From assembly GCF_030441895.1 (NCBI RefSeq), contig NZ_JARJAS010000020.1: a stretch of 64,000 nt of DNA. One strand, 5' to 3'. The DNA is from Enterococcus_D entomosocium (lineage in GTDB: Bacteria; Bacillota; Bacilli; Lactobacillales; Enterococcaceae). Shown in pieces: positions 17,503 through 25,676 of the stretch. The notes under the pieces are model-generated. The model had not been told where the DNA came from. It searched no databases and saw only the letters and a program-made list of their open reading frames with translations. How positions within the stretch are numbered: position 1 is the first letter of the stretch; each line of letters starts with the position of its first letter. The position numbers were made by a program, and so were the translations under genes.

Positions 17503-18909
17503 ATGAGTTCAGGCAAGATTGTTCAAGTCATTGGTCCCGTTGTTGACGTGGAATTCTCTCTAGACCAATCATTACCAGATATCAACAATGCGTTGATTGT
17601 TTACAAAAAAGATGAGCAGAAAACAAAAGTTGTGTTAGAAGCTGCCTTAGAACTTGGCGACGGCGTTATCCGTACGATTGCCATGGAATCAACAGATGGC
17701 TTACAACGAGGAATGGAAGTAATCGATACAGGCGCCTCCATTTCTGTTCCAGTTGGGACAGAAACCTTAGGACGGGTGTTTAATGTCTTAGGGGACACTA
17801 TCGATTTAGAAGCACCGTTTCCTGAAGAAGCACCCCGCAGTGGGATCCACAAAAAAGCTCCTGACTTTGATGAATTGTCAACAAGTACCGAGATCCTTGA
17901 GACTGGGATCAAAGTTATCGACTTATTAGCCCCTTATTTAAAAGGGGGGAAAGTTGGTCTTTTCGGTGGTGCCGGTGTTGGTAAAACTGTCTTGATCCAA
18001 GAACTGATCCACAACATTGCCCAAGAGCATGGGGGGATCTCTGTCTTCACAGGTGTTGGTGAACGGACACGTGAAGGAAACGACCTTTATAATGAAATGA
18101 AAGAATCTGGCGTTATCGAAAAAACAGCCATGGTGTTTGGACAAATGAACGAACCACCAGGTGCCCGGATGCGGGTTGCCTTGACTGGGTTGACCTTAGC
18201 GGAGTACTTCCGCGATGTAGAAGGACAAGACGTGCTCTTGTTTATCGATAATATCTTCCGATTTACTCAAGCTGGTTCTGAAGTATCTGCCTTACTAGGT
18301 CGGATGCCTTCTGCCGTTGGATATCAACCGACACTAGCAACCGAAATGGGACAATTGCAAGAACGGATCACTTCAACAAAAAAAGGATCGGTTACTTCTA
18401 TTCAAGCAATCTATGTTCCTGCCGATGACTACACGGACCCGGCACCAGCGACTGCTTTTGCCCATTTAGATGCAACAACCAACTTGGAACGTAAATTGAC
18501 TGAACAAGGGATCTATCCAGCTGTTGATCCGCTAGCTTCTTCTTCTAGTGCGTTAGCACCTGAAATCGTTGGTGAAAAACACTATGAAGTAGCGACTGAA
18601 GTACAGCATGCGTTGCAACGTTATCGCGAACTACAAGACATCATCGCTATCTTAGGGATGGATGAGTTGTCTGATGAAGAAAAAACGTTAGTGGCTCGTG
18701 CGCGTCGGATCCAATTCTTCTTGTCGCAAAACTTCCACGTAGCGGAACAGTTTACTGGACAACCTGGTTCTTATGTACCAGTTGAAGAAACGATCAAAGG
18801 CTTTGCTGAGATTCTTGAAGGAAAATATGATGATCTTCCAGAAGAAGCCTTCCGTAGTGTAGGACGAATTGAAGACGTCATTGAAAAAGCGAAAAAAATT
18901 GGCTATTAA
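17503..18909 (+). CDS. atpD: ATP synthase subunit beta (F1, catalytic)
   Basis: Catalytic subunit carrying the ATP synthesis sites, 468 residues. Visible are the P-loop GGAGVGKT, the catalytic GERTREGNDLY with its glutamate, the Walker B region VLLFIDNIFRFTQAGSEVSA, and the DELSD sequence (LGMDELSDEEK). It starts 26 bases after atpG behind TGGAGGAAT. Confidence 0.99.
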   Translation: MSSGKIVQVIGPVVDVEFSLDQSLPDINNALIVYKKDEQKTKVVLEAALELGDGVIRTIAMESTDGLQRGMEVIDTGASISVPVGTETLGRVFNVLGDTIDLEAPFPEEAPRSGIHKKAPDFDELSTSTEILETGIKVIDLLAPYLKGGKVGLFGGAGVGKTVLIQELIHNIAQEHGGISVFTGVGERTREGNDLYNEMKESGVIEKTAMVFGQMNEPPGARMRVALTGLTLAEYFRDVEGQDVLLFIDNIFRFTQAGSEVSALLGRMPSAVGYQPTLATEMGQLQERITSTKKGSVTSIQAIYVPADDYTDPAPATAFAHLDATTNLERKLTEQGIYPAVDPLASSSSALAPEIVGEKHYEVATEVQHALQRYRELQDIIAILGMDELSDEEKTLVARARRIQFFLSQNFHVAEQFTGQPGSYVPVEETIKGFAEILEGKYDDLPEEAFRSVGRIEDVIEKAKKIGY

Positions 18910-18940
18910 TTAACCAGCCTTGAAGAAAGAGGGGAACCTC

Positions 18941-19363
18941 ATGGATCAATTTTTAACAGTCAATGTGGTGACACCTGCTGGTTTGGTTTACGATCATCAC
19001 GCGAAAATCGTGGTTGCACGTACGACAGATGGTGAGATCGGTATTTTGCCGCATCATGCCCCAATCATCGTTCCTTTGACGATTGATGAAGTCCGGGTCA
19101 AACGGATCGATTCAGATACTCACGTCGACTGGGTCGCCGTTAATGGCGGTATCCTTGAAGTGCGGGACAATGTTGTCTCCATCGTAGCCGATAGTGCGGA
19201 ACGTGATCGTGATATCGACGTTTCACGGGCAGAAAGAGCAAAACAACGTGCAGAACGTCAAATCGAAGAGGCCAAACAAGTCGAAGATATCGACCAGCTT
19301 CGTCGCGCAACGGTTGCTTTGCACCGCGCCATTAATCGAATCAACGTGTCAAAACATTCCTAA
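18941..19363 (+). CDS. atpC: ATP synthase subunit epsilon (F1)
   Basis: Rotor subunit that joins the c-ring to gamma and can inhibit ATP hydrolysis. The 140 residues comprise the N-terminal beta sandwich (TVVTPAG-type start, VARTTDGEIGILPHHAPI) and two C-terminal helices rich in Arg, Glu and Ala. ATG 18941 follows AGAGGGGA; a TTG at 18920 is in frame but less likely. Last gene of the atp operon. Confidence 0.97.
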   Translation: MDQFLTVNVVTPAGLVYDHHAKIVVARTTDGEIGILPHHAPIIVPLTIDEVRVKRIDSDTHVDWVAVNGGILEVRDNVVSIVADSAERDRDIDVSRAERAKQRAERQIEEAKQVEDIDQLRRATVALHRAINRINVSKHS

Positions 19364-19366
19364 AAA

Positions 19367-19398
19367 AACAAGGGCATCTTGCCTTTGTTTTTTTTTAT
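19367..19398 (+). terminator. Terminator of the ATP synthase operon
   Basis: AACAAGGGCA pairs with TGCCTTTGTT across TCT and is followed by nine T. Confidence 0.88.
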
Positions 19399-19478
19399 TC
19401 GAGAAAACGTTTTAAAAACTTTTTAAAGTCTTTTCATGAAGGTTTCAAGAAAGATTATTTTTTATCTTGACATCTTTG

Positions 19479-19487
19479 TGGTATGAT
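19479..19487 (+). promoter_or_regulatory. Extended -10 promoter for the DUF1146 gene
   Basis: TGGTATGAT is an extended -10 35 bases before the start. A TTGACA at 19467 lies only 9 bases from it, too close to serve as its -35. Confidence 0.55.
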
Positions 19488-19521
19488 AGGAATGTTCAAT
19501 TATGAAAAAGGAGCAGGAAGT

Positions 19522-19755
19522 ATGCAAGTGTATGGAATTGATGCAATCATTCGAATCGTGAGTCATTTAGCGTTCATCTATTTAGCATTTTGGGCATTGC
19601 AATCTGTGCGGATCGATGCTTTTTTTAAAGCCTTACGAACGACTCAGATACGAATGATCATGGTGTTTCTTGCGATTGCATTAGGCTACACCGCCAGTAC
19701 TTTTTTCCTTGAGTTGATTGCGTTATGTCGTAATTTATTTTTAACAGGTTTTTAA
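19522..19755 (+). CDS. DUF1146 family membrane protein (YwzB-like)
   Basis: A 77-residue protein with two predicted membrane helices (about 9-28 and 44-66) separated by the conserved segment WALQSVRIDAFFK, typical of DUF1146. In Firmicutes this gene commonly follows the atp operon and precedes murA, as here. Function is unknown. The start ATG 19522 has AAGGAG eight bases upstream; the longer in-frame ATG at 19483 falls inside the -10 element and is rejected. Confidence 0.9.
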   Translation: MQVYGIDAIIRIVSHLAFIYLAFWALQSVRIDAFFKALRTTQIRMIMVFLAIALGYTASTFFLELIALCRNLFLTGF

Positions 19756-19791
19756 GAATTTCATTAATATATGCAAAAACACCGAATATTA

Positions 19792-19800
19792 TGCTATAAT
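19792..19800 (+). promoter_or_regulatory. Extended -10 promoter for murA
   Basis: TGCTATAAT is a perfect extended -10 46 bases before the murA start. Confidence 0.65.
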
Positions 19801-19845
19801 TGGCAAGATTTGTGTGAGTCACTGCATTATTTGGAGGGAACATAA

Positions 19846-21138
19846 ATGGAAGAGATGATCGTTCAAGGTGGTAATCGATTAACTGGAACAGTGAAGATCG
19901 AAGGGGCAAAAAATGCTGTTCTACCTATCTTAGCGGCAAGCTTATTAGCGGAAGAAGGAACAACGACATTAACAAATGTACCGATCCTTTCCGATGTATT
20001 AACAATGAAAGAAGTGATTCGGCATTTAAATGTCGCAATCGATTTTGAAGAAGAAAACAATACGATGACGATCGATGCATCACAAGAGTTAGCGATCGAA
20101 GCACCTTATGAGTATGTAAGCCAAATGCGCGCTTCAATCGTAGTCATGGGGCCTTTGTTAGCCCGTAATGGTCATGCCAAAGTGGCAATGCCTGGCGGCT
20201 GTGCAATCGGCAAACGACCAATTGATTTGCATTTGAAGGGATTTCAAGCACTAGGCGCTCAAATCATCCAAAAAGATGGATACATAGAAGCGATCGCCGA
20301 TGAGTTAAAAGGCAATAGCATTTACTTGGATTTCCCAAGTGTCGGCGCAACGCAAAATATCATGATGGCTGCCGTAAAAGCTAAAGGTATCACCATCATT
20401 GAAAACGTCGCTCGTGAACCTGAAATCGTCGATTTAGCAAACATTTTAAACAAAATGGGTGCCAAAGTCTTTGGTGCAGGAACCGAAACGATGCGTATCG
20501 AAGGGGTCGATCACCTTCATGCGGTGGAACATTCGATCGTCCAAGACCGTATCGAAGCAGGAACCTTTATGGTTGCAGCAGCGATGACCCAAGGAGACGT
20601 CATTATTAAAGATGCGATCTCAGAACACAATCGTCCATTGATCTCAAAATTGATCGAAATGGGCGCAGAAGTGACTGAAGTAGCTGAAGGGATTCGTGTC
20701 GTTGGACCTGAACAATTGAAGGCAACAGATGTGAAAACAATGCCTCATCCAGGTTTTCCTACGGACATGCAAGCGCAAATGTCTGCTATTCAACTTTTAG
20801 CAGCTGGAACGAGTGTTGTGAACGAAACTGTATTTGAGAACCGTTTCCAACATTTAGAAGAAATGCGTCGGATGAATGCTCATGTCAAAATCGACGGCAA
20901 CGTAGCAGTGATCGAAGGCGGCCATGAATTGCAAGGTGCGCTGGTCTATGCAACGGATTTACGTGCAGCAGCAGCGTTAATTTTATTAGGTCTACGTTCA
21001 ACTGGTCGGACACGTGTCCGCAATCTAAAATATTTGGATCGTGGCTATTACAAATTCCATGAAAAATTGCAGCAATTAGGTGCTTCTGTGGAACGAGTTT
21101 CTGAAGCAGTTGAAGAAACCGTACCAGTAAACGCATAG
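19846..21138 (+). CDS. murA: UDP-N-acetylglucosamine 1-carboxyvinyltransferase
   Basis: First committed step of peptidoglycan synthesis: transfers enolpyruvate from PEP to UDP-GlcNAc; target of fosfomycin. The 430 residues carry KIEGAKNAVLPILAASLLA at the N-terminus and the catalytic Cys119 in MPGGCAIGKRPID, so the enzyme is of the fosfomycin-sensitive type with respect to that residue. Firmicutes usually have two paralogues; position after atpC and the DUF1146 gene is the usual site of one of them. A good GGAGG lies before ATG 19846. Confidence 0.97.
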   Translation: MEEMIVQGGNRLTGTVKIEGAKNAVLPILAASLLAEEGTTTLTNVPILSDVLTMKEVIRHLNVAIDFEEENNTMTIDASQELAIEAPYEYVSQMRASIVVMGPLLARNGHAKVAMPGGCAIGKRPIDLHLKGFQALGAQIIQKDGYIEAIADELKGNSIYLDFPSVGATQNIMMAAVKAKGITIIENVAREPEIVDLANILNKMGAKVFGAGTETMRIEGVDHLHAVEHSIVQDRIEAGTFMVAAAMTQGDVIIKDAISEHNRPLISKLIEMGAEVTEVAEGIRVVGPEQLKATDVKTMPHPGFPTDMQAQMSAIQLLAAGTSVVNETVFENRFQHLEEMRRMNAHVKIDGNVAVIEGGHELQGALVYATDLRAAAALILLGLRSTGRTRVRNLKYLDRGYYKFHEKLQQLGASVERVSEAVEETVPVNA

Positions 21139-21158
21139 TAGGAGTAGGAGAGAATAAA

Positions 21159-21335
21159 GTGAAGTTGAACCGTTACATTCTAACTAGCTTGATAAAAATT
21201 CTAATCGTCATATTATTAGCTATTTTATTGTTCTTAGCCGGAACGATGATTGGCTATGGGGTGATTGGCGACGGTAGTCCTTTTAAAGTCTTCTCTCCAA
21301 GTCTTTGGAATCATATCTTTGAGTTTATGAAGTAA
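21159..21335 (+). CDS. EpuA-like small membrane protein (DUF/EpuA family)
   Basis: A 58-residue protein: a short basic N-terminus (MKLNRYILTSLIK), one long hydrophobic helix (about 12-34), and an outward tail with GVIGDGSPFKVFSPSLW. This pattern, and location directly after murA, matches the EpuA family of streptococci and enterococci, often mislabelled RNA polymerase subunit beta. Function is unknown; in pneumococcus it sits beside endA. The start is GTG 21159 behind GGAGTAGGAG, 20 bases after murA, and a terminator follows 5 bases after the stop. Confidence 0.82.
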   Translation: MKLNRYILTSLIKILIVILLAILLFLAGTMIGYGVIGDGSPFKVFSPSLWNHIFEFMK

Positions 21336-21340
21336 CCCCA

Positions 21341-21379
21341 AACTAGGACTTATGCCTCGTGCTGAGTCCTAGTTTTTTC
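21341..21379 (+). terminator. Terminator of the murA transcript
   Basis: AACTAGGACT and AGTCCTAGTT form a perfect 10-base-pair stem followed by a T-run. Confidence 0.92.
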
Positions 21380-21427
21380 TATCTATCTTCACTGAATCGT
21401 GATCATAAAAAGAAAGGTTGGCAAGAA

Positions 21428-21703
21428 ATGAGTAAACTTTTGATTGGCTTTGTTCGTTTCTATCAACGTTTTATTTCCCCATTATTTCCTCCTAGCTGTC
21501 GTTATTATCCGACTTGCTCAGGATACATGATCCAAGCGATCCAAGTCCATGGCGCAGCCAAAGGAGGTTTGATGGGGGTAGCTCGTATCTTACGCTGCCA
21601 TCCCTTTGTAAAAGGCGGTATAGATTACGTACCCCAGACGTTTACTTTAAAACGAAATACGCAAGACAAAGTCAAACCAACGTACCGTTATCGGAAAAGT
21701 TAA
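21428..21703 (+). CDS. yidD: Membrane protein insertion efficiency factor YidD
   Basis: Small membrane-associated protein thought to help YidC/Oxa1-mediated insertion. The 91 residues hold the family signature YQRFISPLFPPSCRYYPTCSGYMIQAI, given here in two parts (YQRFISPLFPPSCRYY and PTCSGYMIQAI), with its three conserved cysteines including the later RCHPF. The basic C-terminal tail is typical. The start ATG 21428 has AGAAAGG upstream; an in-frame earlier start would run through the murA terminator. Confidence 0.94.
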   Translation: MSKLLIGFVRFYQRFISPLFPPSCRYYPTCSGYMIQAIQVHGAAKGGLMGVARILRCHPFVKGGIDYVPQTFTLKRNTQDKVKPTYRYRKS

Positions 21704-21742
21704 AAGGAATCAACAAAAATGTAAAAAAGGAGCCAAAAAGCC

Positions 21743-22201
21743 ATGATTCGTCCAATCGACTCTAATGAAGCGTATCCTTGGGCGTTGCTGCTGGATGCAG
21801 ATCCTGAAAAAGCAGTCGTAGAAAGCTATCTATATAATAGCCAAACACTTGTTTATGAAGAAGCTGGAGAAATGATTGGTGTGCTAGTTTATCAAAATCA
21901 AGGCAACAACTGGGAGATTATGAATGTGGCCGTTTCTCCAGAAAAGCAAGGAATGGGCATTGGTCGTCAATTGCTGCAAGCTGCCGAAGAAGCGATCCTC
22001 AGTCAACACCTTGGGGCAAAACGGCCGATTGTAGTGATCAAAACTGGTAGTCTGCCCTCTGCAGCCCTGACTTTGTACCAAACGCAAGGCTATGTTGAAA
22101 AAGACCGGATGGAAAATTATTTCACCACTCACTATGCTGAACCGATTTTCGAAAATGGGCAGCAGTTGATCGATCAAGTTATTTTGGAAAAGCAGCTCTA
22201 A
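21743..22201 (+). CDS. GNAT-family N-acetyltransferase
   Basis: A 152-residue acetyltransferase with a full GNAT fold. Acetyl-CoA motif A reads VAVSPEKQGMGIGRQLL (Q-x-x-G-x-G), and motif B follows with VVIKTGSLPSAALTLYQTQGYVEKDRMENYF, seen here as TGSLPSAALTLYQTQGY. The substrate cannot be told. ATG 21743 follows AAAAAAGGAG. It is 39 bases after yidD and a terminator follows. Confidence 0.9.
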   Translation: MIRPIDSNEAYPWALLLDADPEKAVVESYLYNSQTLVYEEAGEMIGVLVYQNQGNNWEIMNVAVSPEKQGMGIGRQLLQAAEEAILSQHLGAKRPIVVIKTGSLPSAALTLYQTQGYVEKDRMENYFTTHYAEPIFENGQQLIDQVILEKQL

Positions 22202-22211
22202 TCCCATAGAG

Positions 22212-22242
22212 ACAGTCTATGGCGATTTTAGGCTGTTTTTTT
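22212..22242 (+). terminator. Terminator after the GNAT gene
   Basis: ACAGTCTA pairs with TAGGCTGT (one G-U) and is followed by a run of eight T. Confidence 0.8.
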
Positions 22243-22327
22243 TATTGTTCTCGGAAATCGCTTTCTTCAAGCGGGGACTTACGGTAAAATAGATAGTATC
22301 AGAATAATAAAGGATTGAGGGAAATAA

Positions 22328-23209
22328 ATGGCGATTTTAGTCTTTGATATGGGTGGTTCAGCAGTAAAATATGGCGTCTGGGCACAGGATTCTTTGGTGA
22401 GTAAAGGCAAATTTACTACACCAAGCACGTGGCAAGAAATGAAAGCCCAGTTGCAGCAAGTAAGAGCAAGCGTAAACGAAGAGATCGAAGGGGTCGGGAT
22501 CAGTGCTCCAGGTGCAGTCAATGCCCAAGAACGTCGAATCGACGGTATCAGTGCGATTCCTTATATCCATGGGTTTGACATCTACTCTGAACTCGAAGGA
22601 GTGTTTGGGGTACCAGTAACCATCGAAAATGATGCTAATTGCGCTGGGATGGCTGAATTCTATCAAGGAGCGGGCAAAGAGTATCAGCAAGCAGCTTTCG
22701 TTGTGATCGGAACAGGCGTTGGCGGTACCCTGTTTCAAAATGGTGAGCTAGTCCGTGGGGCACATTTATACGGCGGTGAATTTGGGTTGATGATTTTGGA
22801 TCAAGGCAAAACATTTTCGCAACTAGGGACAGCGGTTCAGATGGCTTGGCGTTATTGTGATCGAATTGGTGTAGATCGAACCACAATTACCGGCGAAGAG
22901 GTCTTTCAACGTGCAGAAGATGGGGATGCCATTGCGATCGAGGAAGTCAATAAATTTTACCGCTATTTAGCGCAAGGACTATTCAGTATTCAATTTGCTT
23001 TTGATCCTGAAGTGATCATTATCGGTGGCGGTGTCAGTGCCAAAAATGGCTTGTTAGAAGAAGTGAATCAACGGTTGAAAAAAATGTTGGCAGATCAAGC
23101 TTTAAATGATTTTGTCCCACTGATCAAGCTATGTGACTATCGCAACGATGCCAATCTAGTTGGGGCGGCAGCCAATTTTCAAGCATTGTATCCACGAAAT
23201 AGCCGCTAA
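22328..23209 (+). CDS. ROK-family sugar kinase
   Basis: A 293-residue cytoplasmic kinase of the ROK group, which phosphorylates hexoses or beta-glucosides. The N-terminal phosphate loop is FDMGGSAVKYG, the catalytic aspartate lies in IENDANCAGMAE and the glycine-rich ATP motif in VIGTGVGGTL; EHL-type sugar contacts appear as GGEFG. The zinc motif CxCGxxGC found in most ROK glucokinases is absent, being replaced by a stretch around GKTFSQLGTAV. That pattern is common in lactic acid bacterial ROK proteins similar to beta-glucoside kinase BglK, so the substrate is uncertain. There is no DNA-binding domain. It is a single-gene transcript. Confidence 0.9.
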   Translation: MAILVFDMGGSAVKYGVWAQDSLVSKGKFTTPSTWQEMKAQLQQVRASVNEEIEGVGISAPGAVNAQERRIDGISAIPYIHGFDIYSELEGVFGVPVTIENDANCAGMAEFYQGAGKEYQQAAFVVIGTGVGGTLFQNGELVRGAHLYGGEFGLMILDQGKTFSQLGTAVQMAWRYCDRIGVDRTTITGEEVFQRAEDGDAIAIEEVNKFYRYLAQGLFSIQFAFDPEVIIIGGGVSAKNGLLEEVNQRLKKMLADQALNDFVPLIKLCDYRNDANLVGAAANFQALYPRNSR

Positions 23210-23277
23210 CATCTTGATGTAATGTTTTCAAACGTCCTTTTGACAAAAAATGAAGCAATTCGAAACGATCAAAAAGT

Positions 23278-23313
23278 AAGCAAAGGAAAAAAACTTTGCT
23301 TGCTTTTCTTTTT
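23278..23313 (+). terminator. Terminator after the ROK kinase gene
   Basis: AAGCAAAG and CTTTGCTT form an 8-base-pair stem, followed by GCTTTTCTTTTTG. Confidence 0.75.
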
Positions 23314-23408
23314 GTTCAAAAAAATGAAAAGCGATTCCATTATTGATGGAACAGTGTTTTAAAAACACCATTTTTTCCTAGTAAAAAAAATAAATTCTGA
23401 ATAGATGA

Positions 23409-23423
23409 AATATTCTGATAATT
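23409..23423 (+). promoter_or_regulatory. CodY-box-like sequence upstream of livJ
   Basis: AATATTCTGATAATT matches the CodY consensus AATTTTCWGAAAATT at 13 of 15 positions. It sits 3 bases upstream of the -35. A second, 12-of-15 match (23440-23454) overlaps the -10. CodY represses branched-chain amino acid uptake genes in many Firmicutes, so the context fits. Confidence 0.6.
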
Positions 23424-23425
23424 CG

Positions 23426-23454
23426 TTGACATTTTCCAGATTTTTCAGTATATT
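23426..23454 (+). promoter_or_regulatory. Promoter of the liv operon
   Basis: TTGACA and TATATT are separated by exactly 17 bases, 39 bases upstream of the livJ start. Confidence 0.85.
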
Positions 23455-23492
23455 GGATAACATATTCAGGGGAAGTGAAGGAGAGGAAAATT

Positions 23493-24680
23493 ATGAAAAA
23501 GAAATTTGCGTTTTTGTTTGCGAGTTTGTTTTTGTTGACAGCATGTAGCGCTGGACCAACAGGTGGATCAACGGATGGCAGCGGGGCTGCTGAAGGTGGC
23601 AATAAACAAGAGGGAGATACCATCAAGATCGGAACCAACTTAGAGTTGTCAGGAGCCGTAGCTGCTTATGGGACGGCTGAAAAAGAAGGAATCGACTTAG
23701 CAGTAGAAGAAATCAATGCTGCCGGCGGTATTCTTGGAAAACAAATTGAAATTATTTCGAAAGATAACAAATCAGATAACAATGAAGCTGCAACGGTAGC
23801 AGCCAACTTAGCTACAAATGATAAAGTTGTAGCCATCATTGGTCCAGCAACTTCTGGTGCTACGAAAGCGGCTTTGCCTAACGTGACCAGAGCACAAGTA
23901 CCAATGGTTACACCTTCAGGTACTGACGATGCGATTACTTATACTAGTGGGAAAGTGCAAGAATTTGCCTTCCGTTCTTGTTTCCAAGATAGCTTCCAAG
24001 GAACGATCTTAGCGAAATATGCGGCTGAAAATTTGGATGCATCAAAAGCCGTGATCTTGGGAGACAACTCAAGTGATTACGCAATTGGATTGACGGAAGC
24101 ATTTAAAGAAAGTTACCCAGGCGAAATTGTCTTAGAAGATAACTTTACTGAAGGCGACAAAGATTTCCAAGCAGTTCTTACAAGAATCAAAGATGTCGAC
24201 TTCGATGTCTTGTTCATTCCAGGCTACTACACAGAAGCTGGTTTGATCATCAAGCAAGCGCGAGAATTAGGAATTGATCAAGCAATCATTGGTGCCGATG
24301 GATTCGGTGATGAAAAAATGGTTCAAACAGCTGGTGCAGAAAATGTCAGCAATGTTTACTATACCGGTCACTTCTCTACCAAAGCACCAGCAAACGACAA
24401 AGTTGAGCCCTTTGTGGCAGCTTTCAATGAAAAGTATGGCAAAGAACCTTCTGCTTTTAATGCGTTAGCCTATGATGCAGTTTACATGATCAAACAAGCA
24501 ATCGAAGATCAAAACTCAGCAGATTCATTGGCAATTGCAGCTGGTTTGTCTGAACTGAAAGACTTTGTCGGCGTGACAGGTGAAATCACAATGGATGAAA
24601 ATCATAACCCTGAGAAATCAGCAGTTGTTTTAGGATTGACTGACGGGAAGGAAACCTCAGCAGACACTGTGGAACCTTAA
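23493..24680 (+). CDS. livJ: Branched-chain amino acid ABC transporter, substrate-binding lipoprotein
   Basis: Extracellular lipid-anchored receptor for leucine, isoleucine or valine. The signal peptide ends at lipobox LLTAC with Cys18 as the lipidated residue, followed by a flexible Gly/Ser/Thr linker. The rest is a periplasmic-binding-protein type 1 fold (IKIGTNLELSGAVAAYG, AVEEINAAGGILGKQIE, IIGPATSGATKAALP), length 395. ATG 23493 with GAAGGAGAGG upstream is preferred over the GTG at 23475. It is the first gene of livJHMGF. The gap to livH carries a hairpin that probably keeps receptor mRNA in excess. Confidence 0.95.
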   Translation: MKKKFAFLFASLFLLTACSAGPTGGSTDGSGAAEGGNKQEGDTIKIGTNLELSGAVAAYGTAEKEGIDLAVEEINAAGGILGKQIEIISKDNKSDNNEAATVAANLATNDKVVAIIGPATSGATKAALPNVTRAQVPMVTPSGTDDAITYTSGKVQEFAFRSCFQDSFQGTILAKYAAENLDASKAVILGDNSSDYAIGLTEAFKESYPGEIVLEDNFTEGDKDFQAVLTRIKDVDFDVLFIPGYYTEAGLIIKQARELGIDQAIIGADGFGDEKMVQTAGAENVSNVYYTGHFSTKAPANDKVEPFVAAFNEKYGKEPSAFNALAYDAVYMIKQAIEDQNSADSLAIAAGLSELKDFVGVTGEITMDENHNPEKSAVVLGLTDGKETSADTVEP

Positions 24681-24704
24681 AAACCTGTAGTTGTTTGGCA
24701 GTGA

Positions 24705-24745
24705 AAACTGGGACAGACCTGATGTGTTTGTCTCAGTTTCTTTTC
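24705..24745 (+). terminator. Intercistronic hairpin/attenuator between livJ and livH
   Basis: AAACTGGGACA pairs with TGTCTCAGTTT (one G-U) and is followed by CTTTTCTC. A partial terminator after the binding-protein gene is common in ABC operons and raises receptor expression relative to the permeases. Confidence 0.7.
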
Positions 24746-24788
24746 TCTAATGAGAAGAACCATAATAAATGATATTGGAAGTGAGTAT

Positions 24789-25667
24789 ATGGAAATGATG
24801 ATCCAACAATTGATCAACGGCTTGTTTCTAGGCAGTATCTACGCCTTGTTAGCGTTGGGTTATACGATGGTGTATGGCATCATCAAGCTGATCAACTTCG
24901 CCCACGGAGAAGTTTATATGATTGGTAGTTTTATCGGTTACTTTTTGATCAATCAATGGCAATTGGGCTTTTTCCCAGCGTTATTCATTTCGATGATCGC
25001 CAGTGCAGCACTTGGGGTAACGATTGAATTTTTAGCCTATCGTCCTTTGAGAAATTCCACGCGAATTTCGGCATTGATTACGGCAATCGGGGTTTCTTAT
25101 TTTTTGCAAAATGTCATGATTTTTTTCTTTTCTGCCAATGTGCGCCCGTTTCCGCAAGCAATCGAACGAAAAACCTATTCCATCGGGTTTGTTCAAGTAA
25201 GTAATGTCCAGTTATTGATTTTGGCTGTTTCGGTTACCTTAATGATTCTCTTGCAATTGATCGTGAAAAAGACCCGTATGGGAAAAGCGATGCGTGCAGT
25301 AAGTGTTGATGCAGATGCAGCGCGTTTGATGGGGATCAATGTTAATCGAACGATTTCCTTTACCTTTGCCTTAGGCTCGGCTTTAGCTGCAGCTGGCGGG
25401 ATGCTGATCGGTTTGTATTATAATTCCATTGATCCATCAATGGGGGTCGTTCCTGGTCTGAAGTCTTTTGTTGCGGCGGTTCTCGGCGGGATCGGGATCA
25501 TTCCTGGTGCAGCTTTAGGCGGCTTTGTGATCGGTTTAGTGGAGACAGCAGCGACAGCGCTTGGTTTTTCTGATTACAAGGATGCTTTAGTGTATGTCAT
25601 TTTAATAATTATATTGTTGGTTCGTCCAGCTGGGATCCTCGGCAAAAATATCAAAGAGAAAGTGTAG
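24789..25667 (+). CDS. livH: Branched-chain amino acid ABC transporter permease LivH
   Basis: Integral membrane subunit of 292 residues with about eight helices. GLFLGSIYALLALGYTMVYG and LINFAHGEVYMIGSF are LivH hallmarks, and the cytoplasmic coupling segment includes MRAVSVDADAARLMGIN. The start is ATG 24789 behind GGAAGTGAG; upstream in-frame codons lie after the attenuator but have no ribosome binding site. It is followed after 9 bases by livM. Confidence 0.95.
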   Translation: MEMMIQQLINGLFLGSIYALLALGYTMVYGIIKLINFAHGEVYMIGSFIGYFLINQWQLGFFPALFISMIASAALGVTIEFLAYRPLRNSTRISALITAIGVSYFLQNVMIFFFSANVRPFPQAIERKTYSIGFVQVSNVQLLILAVSVTLMILLQLIVKKTRMGKAMRAVSVDADAARLMGINVNRTISFTFALGSALAAAGGMLIGLYYNSIDPSMGVVPGLKSFVAAVLGGIGIIPGAALGGFVIGLVETAATALGFSDYKDALVYVILIIILLVRPAGILGKNIKEKV

Positions 25668-25676
25668 GTGGCAGAA

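Noticed and set aside
19467..19487. TTGACA plus TATGAT as a classical promoter before the DUF1146 gene
   Set aside because: The two elements are just 9 bases apart; only the extended -10 is retained.
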